In this document: positions 50,260 through 58,275 of the stretch, piece after piece | Layout of the letters: every line of letters starts with the position of its first letter | How positions within the stretch are numbered: position 1 is the stretch's first letter | Source of the DNA: Clostridium sp. | GTDB taxonomy: Bacteria > Cyanobacteriota > Vampirovibrionia > Gastranaerophilales > Gastranaerophilaceae | DNA: 64,000 nucleotides | NCBI GenBank assembly: GCA_018362895.1 | Contig: JAHALR010000001.1 | Location: 1-64,000 of the forward strand | Direction: 5' to 3' | Notes under the pieces: model-generated | What the model was told of the DNA's origin: nothing | The model's database searches: none | Seen by the model: only the letters and a program-made list of their open reading frames with translations | Program-made: the position numbers and the translations under genes

Positions 50260-52265
50260 CGCCCTTTTTTCTTAGATTCTGCTTTTGACATTTCTCTCAA
50301 TTTTTTCAACTGGTCGCGTATTTCTGCTGCTCTTTCAAAATCAAGCACCTTGGCAGCTTTATGCATATCTTTTTCAAGTTTTTCAATAAGTTTAGGAATA
50401 TCTGAAACTGACAGATTCATATCCACCATTTCTTCAGCAACAATATCTTCAAGATTTCTGTAACTAGAAACAAGCTGCAAAAGATTATTCTCTATCGGTT
50501 TTTTTATAGTTTGTGGAACAATGTTATGTTCTTTGTTATATTCCATTTGAATCTTACGACGTCTGTTTGTTTCAGAAATAGCATTATCCATGCTTTCTGT
50601 AATCTTATCAGCATACATAATAACTTTCCCACAAGCATTTCTTGCTGCACGACCGATTGTCTGAATCAAACTCGTTTCTGAACGTAAAAAGCCCTCTTTG
50701 TCTGCGTCCATAATTGCAACAAGAGACACCTCAGGTATATCCAAACCTTCTCTCAAAAGGTTTACACCTATCAACACATCAAAAGCACCTAATCTCAAAT
50801 CTCTTAAGATCTCAACTCTTTCAAGAGACTGAATCTCACTGTGAAGATATCTGACTTTTACACCAAGCTGATTCATATATTCAGTCAAATCCTCAGCCAT
50901 TCTTTTTGTCAGCGTAGTAATCAGGACACGTTCATTTTTTTCTGTTATTTTTTGAATCTCTTCAAGTAAATCATCCACCTGATTTTTAGTAGGTCTTACA
51001 TCAATTTCAGGATCAACCAGACCTGTCGGACGAATAATCTGTTCTACCATTTGATCAGAAATACTTCGTTCAAATGGAGCAGGTGTAGCAGAAATAAAAA
51101 TCTTTTGCCCGACTCTTTCCCAAAATTCTTCATCAGTAAGAGGACGATTATCTTTTGCACAAGGAAGCCTAAAACCATAATCAATGAGCACATCTTTTCT
51201 GGCAGCATCACCTCTGTACATGCCTTTTAACTGAGGAATTGTAACATGAGATTCATCTATAACAAGCAAAAAGTCACCCTTAAAATAGTCTATAAGAGTT
51301 TTGGGTGGGGAACCGGGCAGTCGTCGTTCGATTATTCTTGAATAATTCTCAATTCCGGAACAATAACCCATTTCTTTAATCATTTCTATGTCATACTTTA
51401 CACGCTGTTCAAGTCTCTGTGCTTCAACAAGCTTATTTTGAGCGTAAAGCTCACCTAACCTGAGCTTTAACTCTTCTCTAATCAGACGAATTGTTTCTTC
51501 TTTATCGTCATCATCGGAAAGATAATGAACAGCAGGAAATAACACAGTTGAATCAGGCGTTTCTATTATTTCTCCTGTAACATTGTCAATCTTTGTAATC
51601 TTTTCTATTTCATCCCCGAAAAAACTTACTCTTGTGATAACCTTCTCGTACGAAGGCATTACCTCAACAAAATCACCTCTAGCCCTGAAATTAGCCCTAT
51701 CAAGTTCCAGGTCATTTCTTGAATATTGTGCAGCAACAAGATGTCTTAAAAGCTCATCACGGTCCATTTGTTGACCTACTTTTAATGTAACAGAACCTTT
51801 ATAATAACTTTCCGGTGACCCCAAACCATATATACAGCTGACAGAAGCAATTACTATTACATCTTTTCTTGTATACAAGCTTCTTGTCGTATTATGTCTT
51901 AGTCTATCAATTTCTTCATTTATTGTTGCAGATTTTTCAATAAATGTATCAGTCCTCGGGATATAAGCTTCAGGCTGATAATAGTCATAATAACTGATAA
52001 AATATTCAACAGCATTCTCAGGAAAAAGCTCTCTAAATTCATTATAAAGTTGAGCAGCAAGTGTCTTGTTATGAGCAATAACAAGTGTAGGTTTTTGAAC
52101 TCGTTCTATAACATTAGCAATAGTAAAAGTTTTTCCTGAACCTGTTATTCCTAAAAGAGTCTGTGCATCACAACCCATATTAACACCATCAACCAGAGCA
52201 TCTATGGCTTTGGGCTGATCGCCGGCAGGTTTATGATTAGAAACTATTTTAAACTTTTTCTCCAT
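50256..52265 (-). CDS. uvrB: Excinuclease ABC subunit B
   Basis: Damage-verifying helicase of nucleotide excision repair. Walker A is residues 39-46 (GITGSGKT), the damage-probing beta-hairpin contains 'YYDYYQPEAYIP', and 'DESHVTIPQL' is the DEAD-like motif II. The C-terminal UVR motif that binds UvrC is 'LEKDMHKAAKVLDFERAAEIRDQ'. 669 aa is normal. On its strand TAATAT ends 6 nt before the ATG, so transcription may begin at the start codon. It converges with the membrane-protein gene. Confidence 0.97.
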   Translation of the reverse strand: MEKKFKIVSNHKPAGDQPKAIDALVDGVNMGCDAQTLLGITGSGKTFTIANVIERVQKPTLVIAHNKTLAAQLYNEFRELFPENAVEYFISYYDYYQPEAYIPRTDTFIEKSATINEEIDRLRHNTTRSLYTRKDVIVIASVSCIYGLGSPESYYKGSVTLKVGQQMDRDELLRHLVAAQYSRNDLELDRANFRARGDFVEVMPSYEKVITRVSFFGDEIEKITKIDNVTGEIIETPDSTVLFPAVHYLSDDDDKEETIRLIREELKLRLGELYAQNKLVEAQRLEQRVKYDIEMIKEMGYCSGIENYSRIIERRLPGSPPKTLIDYFKGDFLLVIDESHVTIPQLKGMYRGDAARKDVLIDYGFRLPCAKDNRPLTDEEFWERVGQKIFISATPAPFERSISDQMVEQIIRPTGLVDPEIDVRPTKNQVDDLLEEIQKITEKNERVLITTLTKRMAEDLTEYMNQLGVKVRYLHSEIQSLERVEILRDLRLGAFDVLIGVNLLREGLDIPEVSLVAIMDADKEGFLRSETSLIQTIGRAARNACGKVIMYADKITESMDNAISETNRRRKIQMEYNKEHNIVPQTIKKPIENNLLQLVSSYRNLEDIVAEEMVDMNLSVSDIPKLIEKLEKDMHKAAKVLDFERAAEIRDQLKKLREMSKAESKKKGR

Positions 52266-52324
52266 ACAAATATATTAACATCAATCTGTAAGAAAAGATT
52301 AATCCCTGCTATACTCAGTCAGGC

Positions 52325-52353
52325 TTGTTTCATATTGATATGTCTAGTATAAT
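52325..52353 (+). promoter_or_regulatory. Promoter of the 52389 TPR gene
   Basis: TTGTTT (52325-52330), 17-bp spacer, TATAAT (52348-52353), with CAGGGAT as ribosome site 9 nt before the ATG. Confidence 0.6.
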
Positions 52354-52388
52354 CTATCTGAAATATACAAAATTCAGGGATAATAAAT

Positions 52389-53804
52389 ATGGCAAACAAA
52401 ACTGTGGCAGAAGCACTGATTAAAGCACAAAAATTTGAAGAAAATGACAAATATGAACAAGCATATGAATGCTACAAATATGCACATGAACTAGACAAAT
52501 CAGATACAGATGTTCTTCAACAACTGGCAACTGCTGCTCAAATGCTTCAACATAACAATGATGCCATTATTTATTGGAATATGTTTATGTCTTTAAAACC
52601 GGAGGATCCAATATCATACACACAACTTTTAGATTTATATTTTCATGACAACAAATATGAATATTACATGACAAGAGCAAAGCTCAAAACAATAGAAGGT
52701 CGACTACCTCAAGCTGTTGATGACTACAAAAAAGCTATAAATAATACAACAGACGAAAAACTTATTATCGAAGCAAGATACTTACTTGCAAAATCATATG
52801 AAATTATAAACAAGCCAATGCAGGCTATCGATGAATACCTAAGAATACTTGACTATGACCACAATGAAAACGTATATCTTTCCTTGGCAAATTTATATTA
52901 TGCACAGGACAAATCAGCAGCCCTTAATGTTCTCCTTAGTGCATACGAACATTATCCTCAAAGTGATAATGTCAAAGAATTTTTATGCAAAATATATCTG
53001 GCAACAGGCGACTATAAAAAAGCTGAAAAATATGCCGTCAGCAGCTTTGACAAAATTAAATCACTCCTTATGCAGGAAAAAAATCAGGAAGCTTTTGCAA
53101 TGCTCGGTACTCTTTCTGATAAAGAAAAACAACAGCCGCAATTTTTATCTTTAATGGCAGAATATTATTACAATGAAGGTAATGACGAAGAAACACTTAA
53201 ATACATATCACTTTTTGAAAAAACAGATCCAAATAGCCCATTGCCTAGCCAAATGAGAGCTCTTGTATTTGAAAAGCTTAACAAAGATTTTGAAGCTCAT
53301 TTCAACTGGGGAAAATATTATATTAAGAAAAACAATCATGAATTAGCATTGGATGAATATTTAAATGCATTTAATATTACCCCCAAAAACACTGATATTA
53401 TTAAAGAACTCATTAATCTTTATACAGCGCTCAATGATGAATTTGCAGCGGCAGAATTCTGTGAAAAGCTTGTTGCAATCGAAAAAAATGATATTGCCAC
53501 AATAAAAAGGCTCGTAAAATTCTATGAAAATCAAGGTTATGAAGAAAAAGTCATGGATTATCTTTATACACTGTCAGAGATTAACAATAAAGATTACGAA
53601 ACTTTTTTAAAACTAGCACAGCATGCAGAAAAAAACAGAAAAACCAGTGATGCAATTGAATATTATGAAAAATATTTGAAATTTGCACCAAACTCGGATG
53701 AAAAAGAAAGCGTTAAAACAAGATTAAGCATGCTAACAACAGGAGAATCTGTTGAAGAAGAGGGACTCTTGGACAAGCTGCTGGGCTTTTTTACAAAAAA
53801 ATAA
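52389..53804 (+). CDS. TPR protein
   Basis: 471 aa, ten or more degenerate TPR units ('YEQAYECYKYAHELDKSDTD', 'LPQAVDDYKKAINNTTDE', 'YKKAEKYAVSSFDKI', 'HELALDEYLNAFNITPKNTD'). A short Gly/Glu tail ('GESVEEEGLLDKLLGFFTKK') resembles the C-terminus of the 616-aa TPR protein ('INKIQKFFNKKK'): both end in an amphipathic, Phe/Lys-rich helix that could touch the membrane. The fourth TPR protein in the window. Function unknown. Confidence 0.83.
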   Translation: MANKTVAEALIKAQKFEENDKYEQAYECYKYAHELDKSDTDVLQQLATAAQMLQHNNDAIIYWNMFMSLKPEDPISYTQLLDLYFHDNKYEYYMTRAKLKTIEGRLPQAVDDYKKAINNTTDEKLIIEARYLLAKSYEIINKPMQAIDEYLRILDYDHNENVYLSLANLYYAQDKSAALNVLLSAYEHYPQSDNVKEFLCKIYLATGDYKKAEKYAVSSFDKIKSLLMQEKNQEAFAMLGTLSDKEKQQPQFLSLMAEYYYNEGNDEETLKYISLFEKTDPNSPLPSQMRALVFEKLNKDFEAHFNWGKYYIKKNNHELALDEYLNAFNITPKNTDIIKELINLYTALNDEFAAAEFCEKLVAIEKNDIATIKRLVKFYENQGYEEKVMDYLYTLSEINNKDYETFLKLAQHAEKNRKTSDAIEYYEKYLKFAPNSDEKESVKTRLSMLTTGESVEEEGLLDKLLGFFTKK

Positions 53805-53812
53805 GAAATTTA

Positions 53813-53840
53813 TTGACAGAGATTATTTATTTAGTAATAT
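53813..53840 (+). promoter_or_regulatory. Promoter of tRNA-Val
   Basis: Perfect TTGACA (53813-53818), 16-bp spacer, TAATAT (53835-53840), 23 nt before the mature tRNA 5' end. It begins 9 bp after the TPR stop codon. Confidence 0.75.
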
Positions 53841-53862
53841 AAATATACAAACTAATTGATTC

Positions 53863-53938
53863 GGGCGTTTAGCTCAGTTGGTAGAGCGCTTCCCTTACAA
53901 GGAAGATGTCGGGAGTTCGAGCCTCTCAACGCCCACCA
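53863..53938 (+). tRNA. tRNA-Val (anticodon TAC)
   Basis: Full cloverleaf of 76 nt: acceptor GGGCGTT/AACGCCC, D arm with GCTC...GAGC, anticodon stem CTTCC/GGAAG with loop CTTACAA (anticodon TAC, Val), T arm GGGAG-TTCGAGC-CTCTC with one G-T pair. The 3' ACCA (53935-53938) is encoded. Confidence 0.97.
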
Positions 53939-53943
53939 TTAGA

Positions 53944-53969
53944 AAAAGACCGTATGTACGGTCTTTTTT
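53944..53969 (+). terminator. Terminator after tRNA-Val
   Basis: AAAAGACCGT pairs with ACGGTCTTTT around ATGT, ending in a run of six T (53964-53969). It begins 6 bp after the tRNA. Confidence 0.88.
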
Positions 53970-54103
53970 ATTTATATCTGCATCTTGAAATATTTGTTAC
54001 AAAAACTTAACAAAAAAACAAAATAATAGGCAATTATTAGAAGCAAATTGTTTTTATTTATATACGAGGAATTAATCAACAAACACGAGAGGAACTACCA
54101 ACA

Positions 54104-54622
54104 ATGGGTTACGCAATTTTCACAGCAAGAAAATTGATGTTGACTAACCGCATTAACCAAATTAATTTCAGGATAATGCAGTTATCGCAACAACAACAGA
54201 CCTTAGCCGACAGCGCGGCAAAGATGGAACGTGCTATTGCTAACACCAAGAACCTCTTCAGTAATATAGGTAACGCTATTTCAATGAGCCAACAACAAGC
54301 AAGTCAGGCTCTACAATATCAATTAATGTCCAATCTGCAAAAAGGTCAAAGCATTGATCCTTCGGTTATTGGGCAGCTCGGCAGCATACTTGGAGGCGGA
54401 GGTCTTATGTCAAGTCCTGCCGGATTGGCATTAAATATAATGAACCAATCTCTGGAATTAACAAGCCAAAATCAATTGAGACAGATAAAAGAGATGGAAA
54501 ATCAAATAGAATTGGAAAGAAAGAACCTCGAAACTCAGGTAAAAGCAATGACAGCAGAAAGAGAAGCTGTCGAAAAAGCAGAAGACAAAGAAATTCAAAA
54601 CTCTGCACCGAAGTTCGCATAA
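54104..54622 (+). CDS. Coiled-coil protein of unknown function
   Basis: 172 aa, GAGAGGA before the ATG. Two long helices rich in Gln, Ala and Met ('INQINFRIMQLSQQQQTLADSAAKMERAI', 'SLELTSQNQLRQIKEMENQIELERKNLETQ') flank a Gly-rich turn ('GQLGSILGGGGLMSSPAG'). No Cys, no signal peptide. The pattern is reminiscent of small secreted or filament-forming helical-hairpin proteins such as WXG100-like or EspA-like substrates, but the WXG signature is absent. Function unknown. Confidence 0.7.
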   Translation: MGYAIFTARKLMLTNRINQINFRIMQLSQQQQTLADSAAKMERAIANTKNLFSNIGNAISMSQQQASQALQYQLMSNLQKGQSIDPSVIGQLGSILGGGGLMSSPAGLALNIMNQSLELTSQNQLRQIKEMENQIELERKNLETQVKAMTAEREAVEKAEDKEIQNSAPKFA

Positions 54623-54657
54623 AAAATCTAAATCAAAAAACGAATACGCAAATTATA

Positions 54658-54685
54658 AAAAGCCGGAAACAAAATTCCGGCTTTT
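54658..54685. terminator. Bidirectional terminator between convergent genes
   Basis: AAAAGCCGGAA (54658-54668) and TTCCGGCTTTT (54675-54685) form an 11-bp stem with 6-nt loop, T-rich on both strands. It serves the coiled-coil gene (stop 54622) and rarA (stop 54690). Confidence 0.88.
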
Positions 54686-54689
54686 CCTT

Positions 54690-55919
54690 TTAGTTGAAGT
54701 ATTTTTTATCAAAGAGCTCATCTGGCAAAAACTGTTGATATACATCAGGCTTTGCGTGTGTATAGACATATCCTTTACCAAAACCATATTTCTGTGCATC
54801 TTTGTAGTGAGCATCTCTCAAATGCATAGGAGGCTGATAATCTTTGCCTGAGGCAATATCACCCAGAGCAGCATCTATTGCACAAATCGCCGAATTTGAC
54901 TTAGGTGCATCACAAACATATGCAACAGCCAAAGCAAGAGGAATTCGCCCCTCGGGCAAACCCAAAAGTTCGACAGCCTTATAAGCATTTACTGCAACAC
55001 TTAAAGCATTAGGATCAGCCAGCCCAACATCCTCGGCCGCACATACAATAAGTCTTCTGGCAATAAATCTGGGATCTTCTCCTCCTGAAATCATTTTTGC
55101 AAGCCAGTATATTGCAGCATTTTTATCACTTCCTCTCATGCTTTTTTGAAAAGCAGAAGCCATATCATAATGTTCCTGACGAGAATATCTAATTCTTTTT
55201 TCCTGGGCAAGACTTTCAAGTATTTCTAATGTTAGATTTCGTTTTTTATCTTTATAATCAGCAGCAAAATAAGAATTTTCAACAAGATTAAGAGCTAACC
55301 TTGCATCACCTGAAGCATACCTTACAATAAAATCAATAACCTCTTGTTTAAGTGTAATAATCCCGTGTTTGTCAGAGAGATATTTAAAGCCCTTTTCAAC
55401 TATTGATACAATATTTTCATCATCAAGAGGTTTCAGCATAAGGACTTGAACTCTTGAAATAAGAGCAGGCACCACCTGAAAAGAAGGATTTTCCGTCGTC
55501 GAGCCAATAAGATAAAATGTACCGTTTTCGAGATATGGCAGTAATGCATCCTGTTGGGTTTTGCTATATCTGTGAATCTCATCTATAAAAAGAATAGTTT
55601 TTTTGTTGTATCTCAAATTTTCTTTAGATTTTTCAACACATTCTTTTATGTCTTTTATACCAGAGTTTACTGCACTAAGCTCTATAAAATCACTGCTTGT
55701 GTTAGAAGCAATCAATCTTGCGAGTGTAGTTTTTCCCGCTCCAGGAGGCCCCCAAAATATGCAGGAAAAAAGTCTGTTTGATTTTAAAAGATTAATAAAA
55801 GCAGCATTTTCACCCACTATCTGATTTTGTCCGAGATATTCATCAAGTGTCTTCGGGCGCAAAATTTCCGCGAGTGGAATCTGTTTATTTGCATTTTCTA
55901 AAGAATCAAACAAGTTCAT
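54690..55919 (-). CDS. rarA: Replication-associated recombination protein A (RarA/MgsA)
   Basis: AAA+ ATPase of the clamp-loader family acting at stalled replication forks. Opens 'IPLAEILRPKTLDEYLGQNQIVG'; Walker A is residues 57-64 (GPPGAGKT), Walker B 'TILFIDEIHRYSK', sensor 'LIGSTTENPSFQVVPALISR', arginine/sensor-2 region 'YASGDARLALNLVE'. The C-terminal 'MISGGEDPRFIARRLIVCAAEDVG' and 'PMHLRDAHY' blocks are RarA-specific. 409 aa; AAGGTG before the start. Confidence 0.96.
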   Translation of the reverse strand: MNLFDSLENANKQIPLAEILRPKTLDEYLGQNQIVGENAAFINLLKSNRLFSCIFWGPPGAGKTTLARLIASNTSSDFIELSAVNSGIKDIKECVEKSKENLRYNKKTILFIDEIHRYSKTQQDALLPYLENGTFYLIGSTTENPSFQVVPALISRVQVLMLKPLDDENIVSIVEKGFKYLSDKHGIITLKQEVIDFIVRYASGDARLALNLVENSYFAADYKDKKRNLTLEILESLAQEKRIRYSRQEHYDMASAFQKSMRGSDKNAAIYWLAKMISGGEDPRFIARRLIVCAAEDVGLADPNALSVAVNAYKAVELLGLPEGRIPLALAVAYVCDAPKSNSAICAIDAALGDIASGKDYQPPMHLRDAHYKDAQKYGFGKGYVYTHAKPDVYQQFLPDELFDKKYFN

Positions 55920-55973
55920 AATCTAATTACACCTTAAATACATGATAAATGCAGCTTATTTCAAAGTCAAAAT

Positions 55974-56001
55974 ATGACATGAAAAGAAATTCAGTTATAA
56001 T
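55974..56001 (+). promoter_or_regulatory. Promoter with TATAAT 6 nt before ATG (leaderless)
   Basis: ATGACA (55974-55979), 16-bp spacer, TATAAT (55996-56001), then 6 nt and the ATG at 56008. Transcription would begin on the start codon; no Shine-Dalgarno is present. Confidence 0.6.
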
Positions 56002-56007
56002 TAAACT

Positions 56008-56616
56008 ATGAAAAAGATTTTTATACAGTTGTTTATAGCTTTTATATGCTCAACAATTTGTTGCGGAAGCGGATATAAGGGAAGTTTACCCAATATAGAT
56101 AACGAATTCGAATTTTTGAGAACAACACCTAAGATAACCAAACCCATTTTCAACACAATGGATGAGTTTTCATCTCAGCCCCATTACAAGAAAGTTCCCA
56201 GAGAAAATAAATCATATATTGACATAATCTTAAAAAAAGATAGAACCTCTGAATATATAAATGACCTCAATGATGTTATTCCAATTCTGGAAAAAATGAA
56301 AAAATGTATAGAGACACAGGGTAGCATCCAAAAATTTAATGCAATTGCAAGTTCAATAATAGACCATGCAGACTATATAAGTGAAAAATATGCAGAAAAA
56401 CCGGAAAGGTTCTATATATCTTTTTCAAAATTGCAAAATATTGCTGCGCAAGCAAGAGCCGTTGCCACTTTAAGATGTGAATCTCAAATTTACATTAAAT
56501 ATCTAACATATCAGGGTGATGGTCAAATATACAGCAAAGAAAGCATACAACAACAGATATATCTTTTCGAAGAAGAATTAGAAAACACAATTAAAATCTT
56601 AAAAGACTCAACATAA
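56008..56616 (+). CDS. Exported protein of unknown function
   Basis: 202 aa. Signal peptide 'MKKIFIQLFIAFICSTICCGSG'; three Cys lie at the cleavage region, so it might be a lipoprotein, but the lipobox is not canonical. The mature part is helical ('DLNDVIPILEKMKKCIETQG', 'KFNAIASSIIDHADYISEKY'). The following gene also encodes an exported protein (85 bp gap). Function unknown. Confidence 0.72.
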   Translation: MKKIFIQLFIAFICSTICCGSGYKGSLPNIDNEFEFLRTTPKITKPIFNTMDEFSSQPHYKKVPRENKSYIDIILKKDRTSEYINDLNDVIPILEKMKKCIETQGSIQKFNAIASSIIDHADYISEKYAEKPERFYISFSKLQNIAAQARAVATLRCESQIYIKYLTYQGDGQIYSKESIQQQIYLFEEELENTIKILKDST

Positions 56617-56701
56617 TCAAAAATAATAAATACCTGTCTAATGCAATAAATACTATTTTGCATTAATTTTATTCTGTTCAAGCAATAGAGACAGGATTAA
56701 A

Positions 56702-57514
56702 ATGTATAAAAAATTATTTGCATTGTTTTTATTATCATCCATGGCATGCCCTGCATTTGCGTATAAAGTAAAAACTTTTCAGCCGCTCAGGCAGCCTGTT
56801 ATGAACCAGTTATATGATTACAATAATAATGTTTCCTCATCCGAAAGCTATCCCAAAATATCACAACTCGAAATGGCAACATTTCGAAGAACATACGAAC
56901 GGGAAAACATATATAACAGACTGACCAGACTTGAAAATAAACTTTTAAGAAGAAACTTTTCAAACATGCCTCTGGCAACCAGGGTAGATAACCTACTGGC
57001 AAACGTTGATCCAGGAATAATGTATGGAATCTCATCAAATGAAATATCAAAACTCGAAAGAAAGATATTAGGTCAAACATATACATATGAAGACACTGAC
57101 TCAAGAATAACAAGACTTGAAAAAGAAATGTTAGGAGCAATGCAAGGAGGCAACTTAAAACAGAGATTTGCAACAGTAAAAACAGCAGCAAAACATTATA
57201 ATGCATACCCTGAAATCAGCAGAAGCCAAACAGTTTATTCTCCCTCAAGCATGTACTATTCTCCACAAAATAGCTGGAGTGGAGCGAGAAGCAGCAGAGG
57301 AGTAAACGGAATTCTTCAAAACATACTCGGAGCAATTTTTGGAGACTTTTCAAGCGGTAACATGACCGGGTTTACTCCTCCAATATATGATCCTTATAAT
57401 CCCTATGGACTCAGCCCCGGAATGGGAACAGGTGATTATTACATGGGCAATCATGGAGGTTATATGAATAACCGTAATATAGGAAACACATCAAGTGTAA
57501 GAATTTTGGACTAA
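56702..57514 (+). CDS. Exported protein with two LExxxxGxxY-type helical repeats
   Basis: 270 aa; signal peptide 'MYKKLFALFLLSSMACPAFA' cleaved after 'AFA'. The mature N-terminus carries two repeats of ~60 residues: 'SQLEMATFRRTYERENIYNRLTRLENKLL' and 'SKLERKILGQTYTYEDTDSRITRLEKEML', each followed by a 'R(V/F).......' segment. The C-terminal ~80 residues are Gly/Tyr/Asn/Pro-rich and disordered ('YDPYNPYGLSPGMGTGDYY'). AGGATT before the ATG. It may act in the periplasm or cell surface; unknown. Confidence 0.75.
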   Translation: MYKKLFALFLLSSMACPAFAYKVKTFQPLRQPVMNQLYDYNNNVSSSESYPKISQLEMATFRRTYERENIYNRLTRLENKLLRRNFSNMPLATRVDNLLANVDPGIMYGISSNEISKLERKILGQTYTYEDTDSRITRLEKEMLGAMQGGNLKQRFATVKTAAKHYNAYPEISRSQTVYSPSSMYYSPQNSWSGARSSRGVNGILQNILGAIFGDFSSGNMTGFTPPIYDPYNPYGLSPGMGTGDYYMGNHGGYMNNRNIGNTSSVRILD

Positions 57515-57535
57515 TTCGAAATAGTCTGCTATAAT
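57506..57535 (+). promoter_or_regulatory. Extended -10 promoter of yajQ
   Basis: TTGGAC (57506-57511) and TATAAT (57530-57535) preceded by TGC (extended -10), 18-bp spacer. The -35 overlaps the stop of the previous gene. Confidence 0.6.
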
Positions 57536-57567
57536 AACAATCTCAAAGAATTTATCAGGAGGTTATT

Positions 57568-58068
57568 ATGGCAAAAGATTGCAGCTTCGATATAGTTTCG
57601 GAATTCGACAAACAAGAACTTGTAAATGCAGTTGATCAAGCAAAAAGAGAACTCACGACAAGATTTGACCTAAAGGGCTCTAATTCAGATATAACCCTCG
57701 AAGGAGACAAATCCATAACTATAACTACTGCTGATGACATGAAACTTAAAAATATATTAGATATTTTACAAACAAAAATGGTTAAGAGAAACCTGAACAT
57801 CAAAATCCTTGATCCCATGCCTGTTGAAAATGCGCTTGGAGGAAATATCAGACAGGTGTACAATTTGAAAAAAGGATTGACTCAAGAGCTGGCAAAAAAA
57901 ATCGTTGCAGACATAAAAAACTCCAAAATAAAAGTTCAAGCTTCAATTCAAGGTGAACAGGTGAGAGTATCAGGTAAAAGCAAAGATGATCTTCAGGATG
58001 TAATTAAACTTCTTAAAACAAATGAAGACTCCTATGACATTCCTTTACAATTCCAGAATTACAGATAA
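57568..58068 (+). CDS. yajQ: YajQ family nucleotide-binding (c-di-GMP) protein
   Basis: 166 aa, AGGAGGT before the ATG. 'CSFDIVSEFDKQELVNAVDQAKRELTTRFDLKGS' is the YajQ opening block; two ferredoxin-like halves follow ('ITLEGDKSITITTADDMKL', 'KVQASIQGEQVRVSGKSKDDLQDVI') and the end 'LPLQF.NYR' matches ('IPLQFQNYR'). Homologues in Xanthomonas bind c-di-GMP; others bind nucleic acid. Normal length. Confidence 0.95.
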   Translation: MAKDCSFDIVSEFDKQELVNAVDQAKRELTTRFDLKGSNSDITLEGDKSITITTADDMKLKNILDILQTKMVKRNLNIKILDPMPVENALGGNIRQVYNLKKGLTQELAKKIVADIKNSKIKVQASIQGEQVRVSGKSKDDLQDVIKLLKTNEDSYDIPLQFQNYR

Positions 58069-58198
58069 TATTCCTGTTATAATTGAATCTTGGCAGCATA
58101 AAAATTGTTAAATTATGTTGCATTGTTAAATACAGATAGCAAAAAAGAATATTTTTAAACTTAATATTAATGACAGATAATTAAACTAATTAATATTA

Positions 58199-58226
58199 AA
58201 TTTAGTAAATAAAATTTTACTAAATT
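58199..58226. other. 11-bp AT-rich inverted repeat upstream of the 978-aa gene
   Basis: AATTTAGTAAA (58199-58209) and TTTACTAAATT (58216-58226) are exact inverted arms around 6 bp, ~50 bp before the ATG at 58276. The rest of the 207-bp gap is AT-rich without a clear promoter. Operator or mRNA hairpin. Confidence 0.4.
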
Positions 58227-58275
58227 CTTGCATAAAAAATTATCTTATGAGAAAACTACATAAGGGCAGGAAAAG

